A stretch of 64,000 nt of DNA from Comamonas sp. lk (GTDB taxonomy: Bacteria; Pseudomonadota; Gammaproteobacteria; Burkholderiales; Burkholderiaceae_C), in the NCBI GenBank assembly GCA_945925985.1, contig CAMELV010000017.1:18865-82864 (forward strand). Reading direction: 5' to 3'. Numbering within the stretch: the stretch's first letter is position 1; each line of letters begins with the position of its first letter. The position numbers and the translations under genes are program-made. This document shows, piece by piece, positions 34,332 to 43,120 of the stretch. The notes under the pieces were generated by a model. That model ran no database searches. It was not told where the DNA came from and saw only the letters and a program-made list of their open reading frames with translations.

Positions 34332-34810
34332 GGCCCGGCCCTCCCTCGTGGCAGCTGCGGCTCGGTGGATGACAGCGTTCGGATCACGGCCACCATCGCC
34401 GGACGCGTGCCCCCCTCGATCTCGGTGGTGTTGGTGGTCACCAGGATGGTGCCGTGGGAATGCGGAACCACCGCATCGAGGGTGCATCGGTAGCGGATGC
34501 GGTTGCCCACAAAGACCGGCGAGATGTAACGCACCTGGTCCGAACCCAGGTTCAGGCCCCACATGCCCGGAGATCGGATCGGGTTGTGGTTGAAATGCAT
34601 GGCTGCGAGCATGGACGACAGCCAGAATCCATCGACCAGGTCTGGGGCGGGGTTGGCCTCGCACACAGCCATGTCGGTGACCGACGGGTTCAGATCCGTG
34701 GATGCGTGGAACAGGTCCATGTGCTGCTGGGTGACCGTCATCCAAGGGGACTCGAAGAGCTGGCGGCCCACCCAACGCGGGGCGTCATCCAGTGGAACGA
34801 AGCTTGTCAT
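34328..34810 (-). CDS. MaoC-like hotdog dehydratase domain protein (1)
   Basis: A 160-residue single hotdog-fold protein resembling MaoC/(R)-specific enoyl-CoA hydratases. The region DLFHASTDLNPSVTD aligns to the Asp-x-Asn-Pro-x-His active-site motif: Asp and Asn are present but the catalytic His position is not His. The second half has SPVFVGNRIRYRCTLDAVVPHSHG. It overlaps the ligase start by four bases and is 52 bases downstream of a paralogue; the two may form a heterodimer as in split hydratases. Confidence 0.8.
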   Translation of the reverse strand: MTSFVPLDDAPRWVGRQLFESPWMTVTQQHMDLFHASTDLNPSVTDMAVCEANPAPDLVDGFWLSSMLAAMHFNHNPIRSPGMWGLNLGSDQVRYISPVFVGNRIRYRCTLDAVVPHSHGTILVTTNTTEIEGGTRPAMVAVIRTLSSTEPQLPRGRAGP

Positions 34811-34862
34811 CGCAGAGCTGCTGACCTTCGTGCAAACACCTGATTCCGGCGTTGCGAGCCCA

Positions 34863-35384
34863 TCATGTCGGTCCCGCCGCGCTCTGGCCTGGCATGGCGC
34901 CGATGCGAAACAGCGCGGACGTGGTGGCGATCAGCGCCGGACGATCCTCGCCCTGAATCTCGACGAGGTTTTCGCTGACAACAATCCTGCCGTAACGATG
35001 TTCGCGCACCTCGTTCAAGGTCGCGGTGCAGCGGATGCTCTGACCGACGAACAGCGGCTGGGGAAAGCGCGCCTTCTCGATGCCGTGAAACAGCGCCCAC
35101 ATGCCGGGGCTCCAGATCGGATTGTGGTTGAAGTGGAAGTTCACCACCATCGACATGGTCCACATGCCGTCCATGATGTTATCGGCCTCCGGGTTGCTCA
35201 GGCAGATGGTGACGTCGCTGTCTTCGGGATTCGTTTCTATCGCATCATGAAAAAGCATCATGTGCTTGCGCTTGGCCTGCATCCAGCCAGTCTGGAACAG
35301 CTGCTTGCCAAGCAGCTCGTCAGCCCGCTCCAGGGGGTGGTAGTCTGCCGGATTGCGGGTGCTCGCAAAAGCCTGTGCAACCAT
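34863..35384 (-). CDS. MaoC-like hotdog dehydratase domain protein (2)
   Basis: A 173-residue paralogue of the gene at 34328; both share MLFH/DLFH, NFHFNHNPI.SPGMW and PLFVGQSIRCTATL. The motif FHDAIETNPEDSD has Glu where MaoC has Asp, and no His after NP. With its partner showing the complementary residue (Asp kept, His lost), neither looks like a complete hydratase alone. Start ATG 35384 has GAGG six bases upstream. It is first in a three-gene operon with the ligase and is divergent from the second molybdoenzyme. Confidence 0.8.
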   Translation of the reverse strand: MVAQAFASTRNPADYHPLERADELLGKQLFQTGWMQAKRKHMMLFHDAIETNPEDSDVTICLSNPEADNIMDGMWTMSMVVNFHFNHNPIWSPGMWALFHGIEKARFPQPLFVGQSIRCTATLNEVREHRYGRIVVSENLVEIQGEDRPALIATTSALFRIGAMPGQSAAGPT

Positions 35385-35414
35385 GGTCGTCCTCTAAAAA
35401 GTAAATAATAGCTT

Positions 35415-35433
35415 GCTTATAGTCAGTATAAGC
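35415..35433. promoter_or_regulatory. Inverted repeat GCTTATA-N5-TATAAGC
   Basis: Perfect seven-base arms in the 88-base gap between the divergent MaoC-like operon and the second molybdoenzyme. A minus-strand -10 (TATTAT) lies just beside it. Spacing and size suit a TetR-type dimer; TetR2 at 37812 is the nearest candidate. Confidence 0.5.
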
Positions 35434-35472
35434 CGCGACAATGGCGTTGGTCAATTGGATTTGAATCTGCAC

Positions 35473-37815
35473 ATGACAGAACTCACTGCAAGCCATTGGG
35501 GCGCCTACGAATGGTCACTGGATGCCGCCGGGGCCCACCTATTACGGCCCTACGGCGCAGACCCAGACCCGTCGCCCATTGGCCTGTCGATGTTGGACGC
35601 CTACCGCAGCGGCACGCGCGTGATGCGACCGGCAGTGCGTAGAAGCTGGCTCACGCATGGCCCCGGCACACGCACCGATTTACGGGGTCAAGATCCATTC
35701 GTGGAGGTGTCCTGGGAGGAGGCCCACACCCTGGTTGCGCAGGAGTTGCAACGTGTGATTGCCCGCCACGGCAATGAAGCGGTGTATGCCGGCTCCTATG
35801 GCTGGGCCAGTGCCGGGCGTTTTCACCATGCGCAGAGCCAGTTGCGCCGCTTCATGCACGCGATAGGTGGCTGCACGGTACACAGCCAGACCTACAGCTA
35901 TGCCGCAGCCGAGGTACTGCTGCCGCATGTTGTGGCTCCGATGACCGAACTTGAGGTGTTTCACACCAGTTGGGACGTCCTCGCACGCCACACGAGCCTG
36001 GTCGTCACCTTCGGCGGCATGCCCTGGAAAAATGCGCAGGTGGGGGCTGGTGGTGCCTTCGAGCACCGGCTGCGCAGTGGGCTGAATATGGTTGTTGAGG
36101 CAGGTTGTCGCTTTGTCAACTTCAGTCCAGTGCGCGCTGACCTCGAAGTCAGCGCCGACGATGTATTGGAGTGGATTCCGTTGCGGCCCGGGACCGATGC
36201 GGCGGTCATGCTGGCCCTGGCGTTTGAGGTCATTCGGCTCGATCGGCATGATCGCGATTTCCTGAGCCGACATTGCGTAGGTTTCGATAGCTTGCACGCC
36301 TACCTGTCGGGGCGGACAGACGGCGTGGTGCGCGATGCGGACTGGGCATCGGCGATTGCTGATGTTCCAGCGCAAAGGCTGCGCACCCTCGCCCTGCAAA
36401 TGTGCCAGCCCGCAGACGGCGGCCGCTGCATGGTCAACGCTGCGTGGGCGCTACAGCGCGCCGAGCATGGGGAGCAACCCTACTGGGCACTGGTTTCCCT
36501 GGCCGCCGTATTGGGACAGATTGGTTTGCCTGGTGGCGGTTTTGGCGTCGGTTATGGGTGTGAGAACGGTCCCGGCAGCCCACATGGTCTGCTGCAACCC
36601 GGACCACGCCTGCCGTTTGCGCCAAATCCCATCGCCAGCGTGGTACCGGTCGCGCGCATCAGCGACATGCTGTTGAATCCGGGTGGGGCTTACCAATTCA
36701 ACGGGCTTACCCGTCGCTATCCGGACATCGATTTGGTCTACTGGGCCGGTGGCAATCCCTTTCACCACCATCAGGACATCAACCGCTTGCGCCACGCCTG
36801 GCGCAAGCCTTCCACCGTGATCGTGCACGAACAGGTCTGGAACGCATTGGCCAAACACGCAGACATCGTGTTGCCCGCCACCAGCACACTGGAGCGGGAC
36901 GACATTGGTTTTGCCTACCGCGAGCCGGTGGTCATTGCGATGAAGGCGAAGCTGCCGCCACCGGGTATCGCTCAGGATGACCATGCCATTTTTGCTGGAA
37001 TCGCCGCTGTGATGGGCTTTGGCGATGCATTCACCGAAAGTCGCTCGCCACTGAAGTGGCAGGAATATCTGTGGGAGGCGTGGCGCGAGCGACTCTCGGC
37101 CGATGGTGTGGCCGCCCCGGACTTTGCTACCTTTCGCAAAGACGGGCTGTGGCGCATCCCGGTCATCAGCGGTCATGGTGCGGTGTCTCCGGTGATGCTC
37201 TCGGATTTTCGGCGAGACCCTGAAGGGCATCCGCTCAAAACCCCCAGCGGACGAATCGAGTTGTTCTCGCACACCATCGCCGCTTTCGCCTATGAAGATT
37301 GCCCGCCCCACGCCAGTTGGATCGAGCCCACTGAGTGGTTGGGTGGTGCATTGGCGCAACAGTTTCCGCTGCACCTGATCTCGGATCAGCCTGCCAACCG
37401 GCTGCATAGCCAGCTTGATTTCTCAGCGCATAGCCTGGCCGCCAAGGTAGCGGGCCGTGAACCCGTCTGGGTGCACCCGGAGGATGCGCGACTCAGGGGC
37501 ATCGCGAACGGTGACGTGGTCCGCTTGTTCAACGCCCGCGGCGCCTGTCTGGCAGGAGCGGTCATGACCGAGGCGATTCGACCGGGTGTGGTGAAGCTGT
37601 CCACCGGCGCATGGTTTGACCCTCAAGACGATGCGCCACAGACCCTGTGCAAACACGGCAATGCCAACATGCTGACCCGTGATGCCGGCACCTCCCGGCT
37701 GGCACAGGGCCCGGTCGCGCAAAGTTGTCTGGTGCAGATGGAGCGGTTCACGGGGCCGCTGCCTGAACTCAGCGCTTTTGACTTGCCTCGGTTTGTGGGG
37801 CGAACAGACGCCTAG
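35473..37815 (+). CDS. Molybdopterin oxidoreductase, BisC/TorA/DMSO reductase type (paralogue 2)
   Basis: A 780-residue paralogue of the enzyme at 20951; the two align along their whole length from ASHWGAY onward. Y109 and W111 (GSYGW) and S142 (QTYSYAAAEVLLPHV), 33 residues apart, are the expected active-site Tyr/Trp and Mo ligand. There are no Fe-S cysteines and no signal peptide. ATG 35473 was chosen to match the paralogue; an earlier ATG at 35413 would overlap the inverted repeat at 35415. It probably reduces a sulfoxide or N-oxide in the cytoplasm. Its end overlaps the convergent TetR2 gene by four bases. Confidence 0.92.
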   Translation: MTELTASHWGAYEWSLDAAGAHLLRPYGADPDPSPIGLSMLDAYRSGTRVMRPAVRRSWLTHGPGTRTDLRGQDPFVEVSWEEAHTLVAQELQRVIARHGNEAVYAGSYGWASAGRFHHAQSQLRRFMHAIGGCTVHSQTYSYAAAEVLLPHVVAPMTELEVFHTSWDVLARHTSLVVTFGGMPWKNAQVGAGGAFEHRLRSGLNMVVEAGCRFVNFSPVRADLEVSADDVLEWIPLRPGTDAAVMLALAFEVIRLDRHDRDFLSRHCVGFDSLHAYLSGRTDGVVRDADWASAIADVPAQRLRTLALQMCQPADGGRCMVNAAWALQRAEHGEQPYWALVSLAAVLGQIGLPGGGFGVGYGCENGPGSPHGLLQPGPRLPFAPNPIASVVPVARISDMLLNPGGAYQFNGLTRRYPDIDLVYWAGGNPFHHHQDINRLRHAWRKPSTVIVHEQVWNALAKHADIVLPATSTLERDDIGFAYREPVVIAMKAKLPPPGIAQDDHAIFAGIAAVMGFGDAFTESRSPLKWQEYLWEAWRERLSADGVAAPDFATFRKDGLWRIPVISGHGAVSPVMLSDFRRDPEGHPLKTPSGRIELFSHTIAAFAYEDCPPHASWIEPTEWLGGALAQQFPLHLISDQPANRLHSQLDFSAHSLAAKVAGREPVWVHPEDARLRGIANGDVVRLFNARGACLAGAVMTEAIRPGVVKLSTGAWFDPQDDAPQTLCKHGNANMLTRDAGTSRLAQGPVAQSCLVQMERFTGPLPELSAFDLPRFVGRTDA

Positions 37816-38504
37816 GCGCTACCCGAGTGTCCGGGTTCGACATACAAGCCCAAGTAGGCCTTGAGCAGGGCTTTGACTTCGCGCGCCACGGCTGCCTGGT
37901 GGGCTACCTCGGGTGACTCCCACCAGTCCAGCAGCGCAACCTCGGCCTCGACGATCACGCGCGCGACGACCAAGGCACGACTCGACGACAGCCCGGTCAG
38001 TTGGGCGACGTGCACCGCAAACCATTGGGCTACCGCCGCATTGGCACGCTGGTCGATGTCTGCGAGTTCCGGAGATGAGCGCATGGCCCGCCGGAGGGCT
38101 ACGCCACCTGGTGTGGAACGACGACTCTGCAGTATCTTGTCGACCGCCTTGTCGATGACGGCACGCCAGTCTTTGGCCGTGGCCAGTTCTTCGATCACCA
38201 GCCTGCCGGCGTCGATCCGTTGCTGGTTGTGGCGCTCGAACAGCGCGACCAGCACCGCCTGCTTATTGGGAAAATACTTGTAGATTGACGAGATATTGAC
38301 CTGAGACTCGGTGGCGATCAGGTTGGTTGTCAGGCCCTCTGCGCCCACCTCCGCCAGCAAGCGCGATGCGGTCGCGAGCACCCGGTCAAAGGTGACAATG
38401 CCGCGATCCTGTGCCGGTGGTCGGCGCAGGCCCAGGTGCTGCGAGGGCAGCGCATCAGCGCTCGGGGATTTGCGGGCACGCTTGGAGGTAGTCACTGTGA
38501 TCAC
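37812..38504 (-). CDS. TetR-family transcriptional regulator (TetR2)
   Basis: A 230-residue TetR-type regulator. The helix-turn-helix region is RVLATASRLLAEVGAEG, then TTNLIATESQVNISSIYKYFPNKQAVLVALF (about 38-88). A basic N-terminal tail (TTSKRARKSPS) precedes it. The ligand domain is unclassified. It is divergent from the orphan binding protein SBP3 across 202 bases that contain two inverted repeats (38518, 38660), and is convergent with the second molybdoenzyme. It probably controls itself and SBP3, and perhaps the 35415 site. Confidence 0.92.
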   Translation of the reverse strand: MITVTTSKRARKSPSADALPSQHLGLRRPPAQDRGIVTFDRVLATASRLLAEVGAEGLTTNLIATESQVNISSIYKYFPNKQAVLVALFERHNQQRIDAGRLVIEELATAKDWRAVIDKAVDKILQSRRSTPGGVALRRAMRSSPELADIDQRANAAVAQWFAVHVAQLTGLSSSRALVVARVIVEAEVALLDWWESPEVAHQAAVAREVKALLKAYLGLYVEPGHSGSA

Positions 38505-38517
38505 TCACATTTTTTTG

Positions 38518-38532
38518 GCCGCAACATGCGGC
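38518..38532. promoter_or_regulatory. Inverted repeat GCCGCA-N3-TGCGGC
   Basis: Perfect six-base arms 14 bases upstream of the TetR2 start codon. The position suits autorepression. It differs in sequence from the other repeats in the window. Confidence 0.4.
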
Positions 38533-38659
38533 TGAGTTAAGTGTAGCGGCGTTACCACGCTCGGCCGTTAATTCCGAAAATTACACCAAGGCCTCAATAG
38601 CCTGCCGGGCCATGCACCATGAATCGTAGCTCAGGCGGTACCTTGCATTGGCATAAAAA

Positions 38660-38678
38660 AAAGCTTAAGCTTTCATAT
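38660..38678. repeat. 19-bp repeat with 14-bp palindrome, copy 2
   Basis: Identical over 19 bases to 14721-14739 (AAAGCTTAAGCTTT then CATAT). Here it lies 28 bases before the SBP3 start, overlapping a weak possible -10 (TAAGCT, 38666-38671) 17 bases after TTGCAT. In this position a bound protein would more likely repress. Confidence 0.65.
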
Positions 38679-38706
38679 CTCATCTACTCACACTGGAAGT
38701 CTTTCA

Positions 38707-40299
38707 ATGACCACTTTCGACAGGCGAAAACTGATCAAAGCAGGTGCTGCCTTGTCCGCCGGCAGCATTTTTGGCATTCCGTTTCAGGTCGCAGCTCAGG
38801 CCGCCAAAGGCGGCGTGCTGGTGATCGGTACCACACAACGTCCGCGGCATCTCAACTCAGCAGTGCAAAGCGGCATCGCCACCATGATGCCGGCAGCGCA
38901 ATTGTTTGCCTCGCCTATTCTGATGGACAAGAACTGGAAGCCGCGGCCCTATCTGGCCGAACGCTGGGACCTGTCGTCCGATAACCGCAGCGTGACCTTG
39001 TATCTGCGCAAGGACGCCGTCTTCCATGATGGCAAACCCGTTACCGCCGAGGATGTGAAGTTCTCCATTGAAACGATTCGCGACAACCACCCGTTTCGCA
39101 CCATGTACGGTCCAGTCAACGCAGTCACCATCAACGACCCGCATACCGCCGTTGTGCGTTTGTCCGAGCCGCACCCAGCTCTGCTGCTGGCCATGTCCAC
39201 CTCGCTGACGCCCATCATTCCCAAACACATCTATGGTGATGGCACCGATGTCAAGATTCATCCGCGCAACGCCACGCCGGTGGGCTCCGGCCCTTTCAAG
39301 CTGGTGGAGTTCAAGCCTGGCGAGCACATCATCATGGAGCGTTTCGACAGGTTCTTCCTCAAGGGCCAGCCCAAACTGGACCGTGTCATCGTGCGCGAAT
39401 TCAAGGACCAATCCAGCATGATGCTGGCCTTCGAGCGTGGCGAGATTGACGTGCACTCCGAGCTGACCGATCCGGGTCAGCAGACGCGCGCCGCCAAGAT
39501 GTCCAACGCGACCCTGGTCAAACAGTCGGCGCCGGCAATTGGCCCGTTGACCTGGCTGGCGTTCAACACGAAGAGCCCTAAACTGGCCGACAAGCGGGTG
39601 CGACAGGCGATCGCCTACGCCATCGACAAAAAGTACCTTCTGGAGACGCTGCTTGCCGGCGTTCATGCACGCTCCACCGGCCCAATCACCTCAGGCAGCC
39701 CCTTCTACAACCCGGATGTCGAGAAGTACGATTTCAATCTGCAAAAGTCAGTCCAACTGCTTGATGCCGCAGGCCTGAAGCCCGGCCCGAACGGGGTGCG
39801 CATCAGCATCGACTACGACTACCTGCCGGGTACCCCGGAGTCCACAATCTTCCAGGAGTACCTCAAGGTGGCGCTGGCCAAGGTTGGTATCGAGATGGTC
39901 GTCAAGACCTCGCCAGATTTCCCGACCTGGGCTCGTCGTATTGCCTCGCTGCAGCATGAGATGCATGCGGATGCGGTATGGAACTGGGGTGATCCGGTGA
40001 TTGGCGTACACCGCACCTGGCTGAGCTCGAACATCAAGCCGGGCGTGATCTGGTCCAACACACAGAGTTACGTCAATCCCAAGGTTGATGAACTGCTGGC
40101 CGCTGCGGGCAAGGAAATGGATGTGGCCAAACGCAAGGCCGCTTACAAGGAAATGCAGAAGATCGTGGTGGACGACTGCCCTGTGGCTTTCATCTTTGAA
40201 CAGTCCTTCGGCATTGGGTACCAGAACAAGGTGGTCGACCGGCCAGACGGTATCTGGGGCCTGGTGGATGGCATCACCGCGTCAACGATCAAGGCCTGA
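38707..40299 (+). CDS. Periplasmic solute-binding protein, family 5, Tat signal (SBP3, orphan)
   Basis: A 530-residue family 5 binding protein. The N-terminus [20 protein letters not shown] is a twin-arginine signal followed by a hydrophobic stretch and AAQA, so it is probably exported folded. The mature part ([22 protein letters not shown]) and [24 protein letters not shown] are typical. GGAAG lies eight bases before the ATG. No permease or ATPase gene accompanies it. The shared 19-bp element suggests coregulation with SBP2 and its DppBCDF transporter, which it might feed. Its 3' end overlaps the convergent isomerase gene by 11 bases. Confidence 0.92.
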   Translation: MTTFDRRKLIKAGAALSAGSIFGIPFQVAAQAAKGGVLVIGTTQRPRHLNSAVQSGIATMMPAAQLFASPILMDKNWKPRPYLAERWDLSSDNRSVTLYLRKDAVFHDGKPVTAEDVKFSIETIRDNHPFRTMYGPVNAVTINDPHTAVVRLSEPHPALLLAMSTSLTPIIPKHIYGDGTDVKIHPRNATPVGSGPFKLVEFKPGEHIIMERFDRFFLKGQPKLDRVIVREFKDQSSMMLAFERGEIDVHSELTDPGQQTRAAKMSNATLVKQSAPAIGPLTWLAFNTKSPKLADKRVRQAIAYAIDKKYLLETLLAGVHARSTGPITSGSPFYNPDVEKYDFNLQKSVQLLDAAGLKPGPNGVRISIDYDYLPGTPESTIFQEYLKVALAKVGIEMVVKTSPDFPTWARRIASLQHEMHADAVWNWGDPVIGVHRTWLSSNIKPGVIWSNTQSYVNPKVDELLAAAGKEMDVAKRKAAYKEMQKIVVDDCPVAFIFEQSFGIGYQNKVVDRPDGIWGLVDGITASTIKA

Positions 40300-41092
40300 C
40301 CCAAGGCGTCATCCAACCCAGCCCGGCCGACGTAGCGCCTGGCACCGCCCCCAGGCGGGGTCGATATTCGCAGCCCACCCAGCCGTCGTAGCCCAGTTCG
40401 TCCAGCAAGGCAAACAGATGCGGGTAATTGAGTTCGCCCTCGTCGGGCTCGTGGCGGGCTGGCACGCTGGCGATCTGAATATGGCCAACGCGGCCTGTGG
40501 AGAGGTACTGGCGCAGCTTCATGCTGACATCACCTTCGACAATCTGGCAGTGGTACAGGTCCATCTGCACCTTGAGGTTGGGCGCGCCGACGATCTGCAG
40601 CAACTCATGGGCATGGTCCTGCCGGTTCAAAAAATAGCCTGGAATGTCGCGCAAGTTGATCGGCTCGATCAGCAGCGCCACCCCGTAAGGCGCTGCCGCA
40701 GTGGCGGCCCAACGCAAGTTGTCCAGGTAGACGTCTTGCAGCGCCTCCCGGGTTTGGCCCGTCGGCAACAGCCCGGCCATCACATGAATGCGTGGGCAGC
40801 TCAGTGCGGCGGCGTAGTCCAGGGCCTGCGCCAAGCCGGCCCGAAACTCAGACCGTCGCCCGGCCAAGCAGGCCAGGCCGCGCTCGCCCGCTGCCCAGTC
40901 GCCCGGCGGGGCGTTGAACAGCACCTGTTGCAGGCCGTTGCCTTGCAGCTGGGCCGCAATGTCGGCCGCCGGGTAATCATAGGGAAACAGGTACTCCACC
41001 GCCCGAAAGCCATCCCGCGCCGCAGCGGCAAAACGCGCCATGAAGGGCAGCTCTTGGTACAGGAAGGACAGGTTGGCGGCAAAATTTGGCAT
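40289..41092 (-). CDS. Hydroxypyruvate isomerase/2-oxo-tetronate isomerase-like TIM barrel
   Basis: A 267-residue xylose-isomerase-like TIM barrel of the Hyi/OtnI type, which interconverts hydroxypyruvate and tartronate semialdehyde or acts on related keto-acids. Typical pieces are [32 protein letters not shown], the metal-site Glu in [16 protein letters not shown], the segment [15 protein letters not shown] and the final GWVGCEYRP. It lies 33 bases downstream of psuG on the same strand and may be part of the psuK-psuG transcript, although its chemistry is not an obvious step of pseudouridine breakdown. Confidence 0.9.
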   Translation of the reverse strand: MPNFAANLSFLYQELPFMARFAAAARDGFRAVEYLFPYDYPAADIAAQLQGNGLQQVLFNAPPGDWAAGERGLACLAGRRSEFRAGLAQALDYAAALSCPRIHVMAGLLPTGQTREALQDVYLDNLRWAATAAAPYGVALLIEPINLRDIPGYFLNRQDHAHELLQIVGAPNLKVQMDLYHCQIVEGDVSMKLRQYLSTGRVGHIQIASVPARHEPDEGELNYPHLFALLDELGYDGWVGCEYRPRLGAVPGATSAGLGWMTPWVRP

Positions 41093-41125
41093 GGACTGAT
41101 TCTGCCAGCCCAGCTCGACGAATGG

Positions 41126-42070
41126 TCAGAGCGTTGCCCGGGCCTCCAACCCGGCCAGCGCCACAGCAACCGCCGAGGCAAGACGCGCGTTGTTGAGCAC
41201 CAGTTCAATGTTGGCCGCCAAGCTGTCGCCGCCAGTGAGCGCATTGACCCGCTCCAGCAAAAACGGCGTGGTCTGCTTGCCAGAGATGCCCTGCGCCTGG
41301 GCATCAGACAGCGCCTGGGCAATAGCAGCATCAATCACGGCACGAGGCATGGCATGTGCCGTCGGAATCGGGTTGGCAATGACCACACCGCCGCCGAGGC
41401 CCATGGCCCACTTGGTCTGCAACAGGCGAGCGATGTCGCCGGCGTCATCCAGCCGGTAATCAACCGCAAACCCGCTGTCCTGGGTAAAAAAAGCGGGCAA
41501 TTGCCCGGTCCGGTAACCCAACACCGGCACGCCATGGGTTTCCAAATACTCCAGCGTCAGCCCCAAGTCCAGAATGGACTTGGCGCCGGCACACACCACC
41601 GCCACCGGCGTGCGCGCCAGCTCCTGCAGATCGGCAGAAATATCAAAGGTCTGCGCCGCGCCGCGGTGGACACCGCCGATGCCCCCGGTGGCAAACACAC
41701 GGATACCAGCCATCGCCGCAATGATCATGGTGGCGGCCACCGTGGTCGCACCGGTCTGTTCGGTTGCAACGATAAAGGGCAGATCGCGGCGACTGACTTT
41801 TGCCACGGTGGGTCCGGCACGGCCCAGTGCCTCTATTTGCGCGGCGCTGAGGCCTGCCGTGAGCCGACCATCGATCACCGCAATGGTGGCGGGCAGAGCA
41901 CCGCTGTTGCGGACCTCGGCTTCAACCCGCAAGGCGGTGGCCACGTTTTGCGGGTAAGGCATCCCGTGAGAAATGATGGTGGACTCCAGGGCCACCACAG
42001 GCTGGCCCTGTTGAAGGGCCAGGCGGACTTCAGGGGCGATATCGAGGTACTTCATTGGTTGAGATGTCAT
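41126..42070 (-). CDS. psuG: Pseudouridine-5'-phosphate glycosidase
   Basis: A 314-residue pseudouridine-5'-phosphate glycosidase, which splits the C-glycosidic bond to give uracil and ribose 5-phosphate. Family-specific segments are VVALESTIISHGMPYPQN (E29), VSRRDLPF (K91 just before), ATGGIGGVHRGAAQTFDIS and VCAGAKSILD, with K164 matching the Schiff-base lysine Lys166 of the E. coli enzyme. Its ATG overlaps the stop of psuK by four bases. The pair gives the complete two-step pathway from pseudouridine. Confidence 0.96.
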   Translation of the reverse strand: MTSQPMKYLDIAPEVRLALQQGQPVVALESTIISHGMPYPQNVATALRVEAEVRNSGALPATIAVIDGRLTAGLSAAQIEALGRAGPTVAKVSRRDLPFIVATEQTGATTVAATMIIAAMAGIRVFATGGIGGVHRGAAQTFDISADLQELARTPVAVVCAGAKSILDLGLTLEYLETHGVPVLGYRTGQLPAFFTQDSGFAVDYRLDDAGDIARLLQTKWAMGLGGGVVIANPIPTAHAMPRAVIDAAIAQALSDAQAQGISGKQTTPFLLERVNALTGGDSLAANIELVLNNARLASAVAVALAGLEARATL

Positions 42071-43065
42071 GGTTGCTCGGGCTGCCGATCACGGCCTGGC
42101 CAGCCCGCGTCGTTCAGATGGGCCCTTAATGCCGCTACCGACAAATGAGGCGAGTTGGCATGCGGGCTGGCCAAGGTGATTTCTGCACATGCCATGGCGC
42201 CCTGCACGGCTTGTGCGAGGGACAGTCCTTCCGAGCAACCCAAGACAAGGCCCGCCAGCAAGGCATCTCCCGCGCCTGACGTGTTAACGACCTCTACTTT
42301 ATGCGCCGGACGGTGGCCAGTTTGTCCGTCGGCATCGCACCAGGCGACACCATCAACACCAAGGCTCACCACCACCTGCTTGACGCCAGCTCGGTGCAGC
42401 AACGACGCGGCCAGGCAGGCCTGGTCCGCGGTCTCAACTTGCATGCCGCTGAGTACAGACGCTTCGCGCTGGTTGACCTTGAGCAGTTGCAAGCTGGGCA
42501 ACCAGGGCCGCACCTTTTCACATTTGACAACCGACACGGCATCCACAAAGATCGGTATGTTGGGGGACTGAAGCAACCAAGCCAGCGTTGGTGGCGTCAG
42601 ATTGCAGTCCAGCACCATCATCTGCGCTTGCTTTATTTCGCTAAGTTGTTCTTGCAGCACTTCCGGCGTCAGCTTGTTCAACAAGCCCATGTCATTCACA
42701 GCAGCGAGCATGTCACCGTCTGACCCATGCCATGCCAGGTAGCTTGCGCTGCTAGAGCCTGGCCAGACGCTGACGGCCGAGACATTCACACCGGCTTGTC
42801 TCGTGGCAGCCAGCAGGGCTTGCCCGAACACGTCGTCGCCCACTACGCTGAAAAGCTGGGTCGTAAGGCCAAGCCGAGCCAGGTTTTCTGCCACGTTGCG
42901 CCCAACCCCGCCGGGCGCACAAAGAATGTTACCGGGGTTCGAGTCGGATGGGGCCAAACCCATCGAGGTGTGCACCAGGATGTCCATGTTTGCAGCACCC
43001 ACCACAGCCACGTGACAGGACGTGGGTGCAAGAGCGCTTGGATTCAAACCGGAAAGGACAGACAT
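42067..43065 (-). CDS. psuK: Pseudouridine kinase (PfkB family)
   Basis: A 332-residue PfkB/ribokinase-type sugar kinase. The N-terminal signature is PGGVGRNVAENLARLG, the C-terminal one NTSGAGDALLAGLVLG with the catalytic Asp in GAGD. Direct four-base overlap with psuG identifies it as the kinase making pseudouridine 5'-phosphate. It is divergent from the indolepyruvate oxidoreductase gene; the 170-base gap holds a long inverted repeat (43121-43150). Confidence 0.93.
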   Translation of the reverse strand: MSVLSGLNPSALAPTSCHVAVVGAANMDILVHTSMGLAPSDSNPGNILCAPGGVGRNVAENLARLGLTTQLFSVVGDDVFGQALLAATRQAGVNVSAVSVWPGSSSASYLAWHGSDGDMLAAVNDMGLLNKLTPEVLQEQLSEIKQAQMMVLDCNLTPPTLAWLLQSPNIPIFVDAVSVVKCEKVRPWLPSLQLLKVNQREASVLSGMQVETADQACLAASLLHRAGVKQVVVSLGVDGVAWCDADGQTGHRPAHKVEVVNTSGAGDALLAGLVLGCSEGLSLAQAVQGAMACAEITLASPHANSPHLSVAALRAHLNDAGWPGRDRQPEQP

Positions 43066-43120
43066 TGTTTTGTCAGGTGAGCGATCAAGTAGACACCAGC
43101 AGTTCCATAAAACGGGTGCG

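Noticed and set aside
40085..42148. A long plus-strand open frame of 687 codons
   Set aside because: It lies antisense to SBP3's end, the isomerase and psuG, has no recognisable domain and has low-complexity His/Gln/Arg-rich composition typical of a shadow frame.
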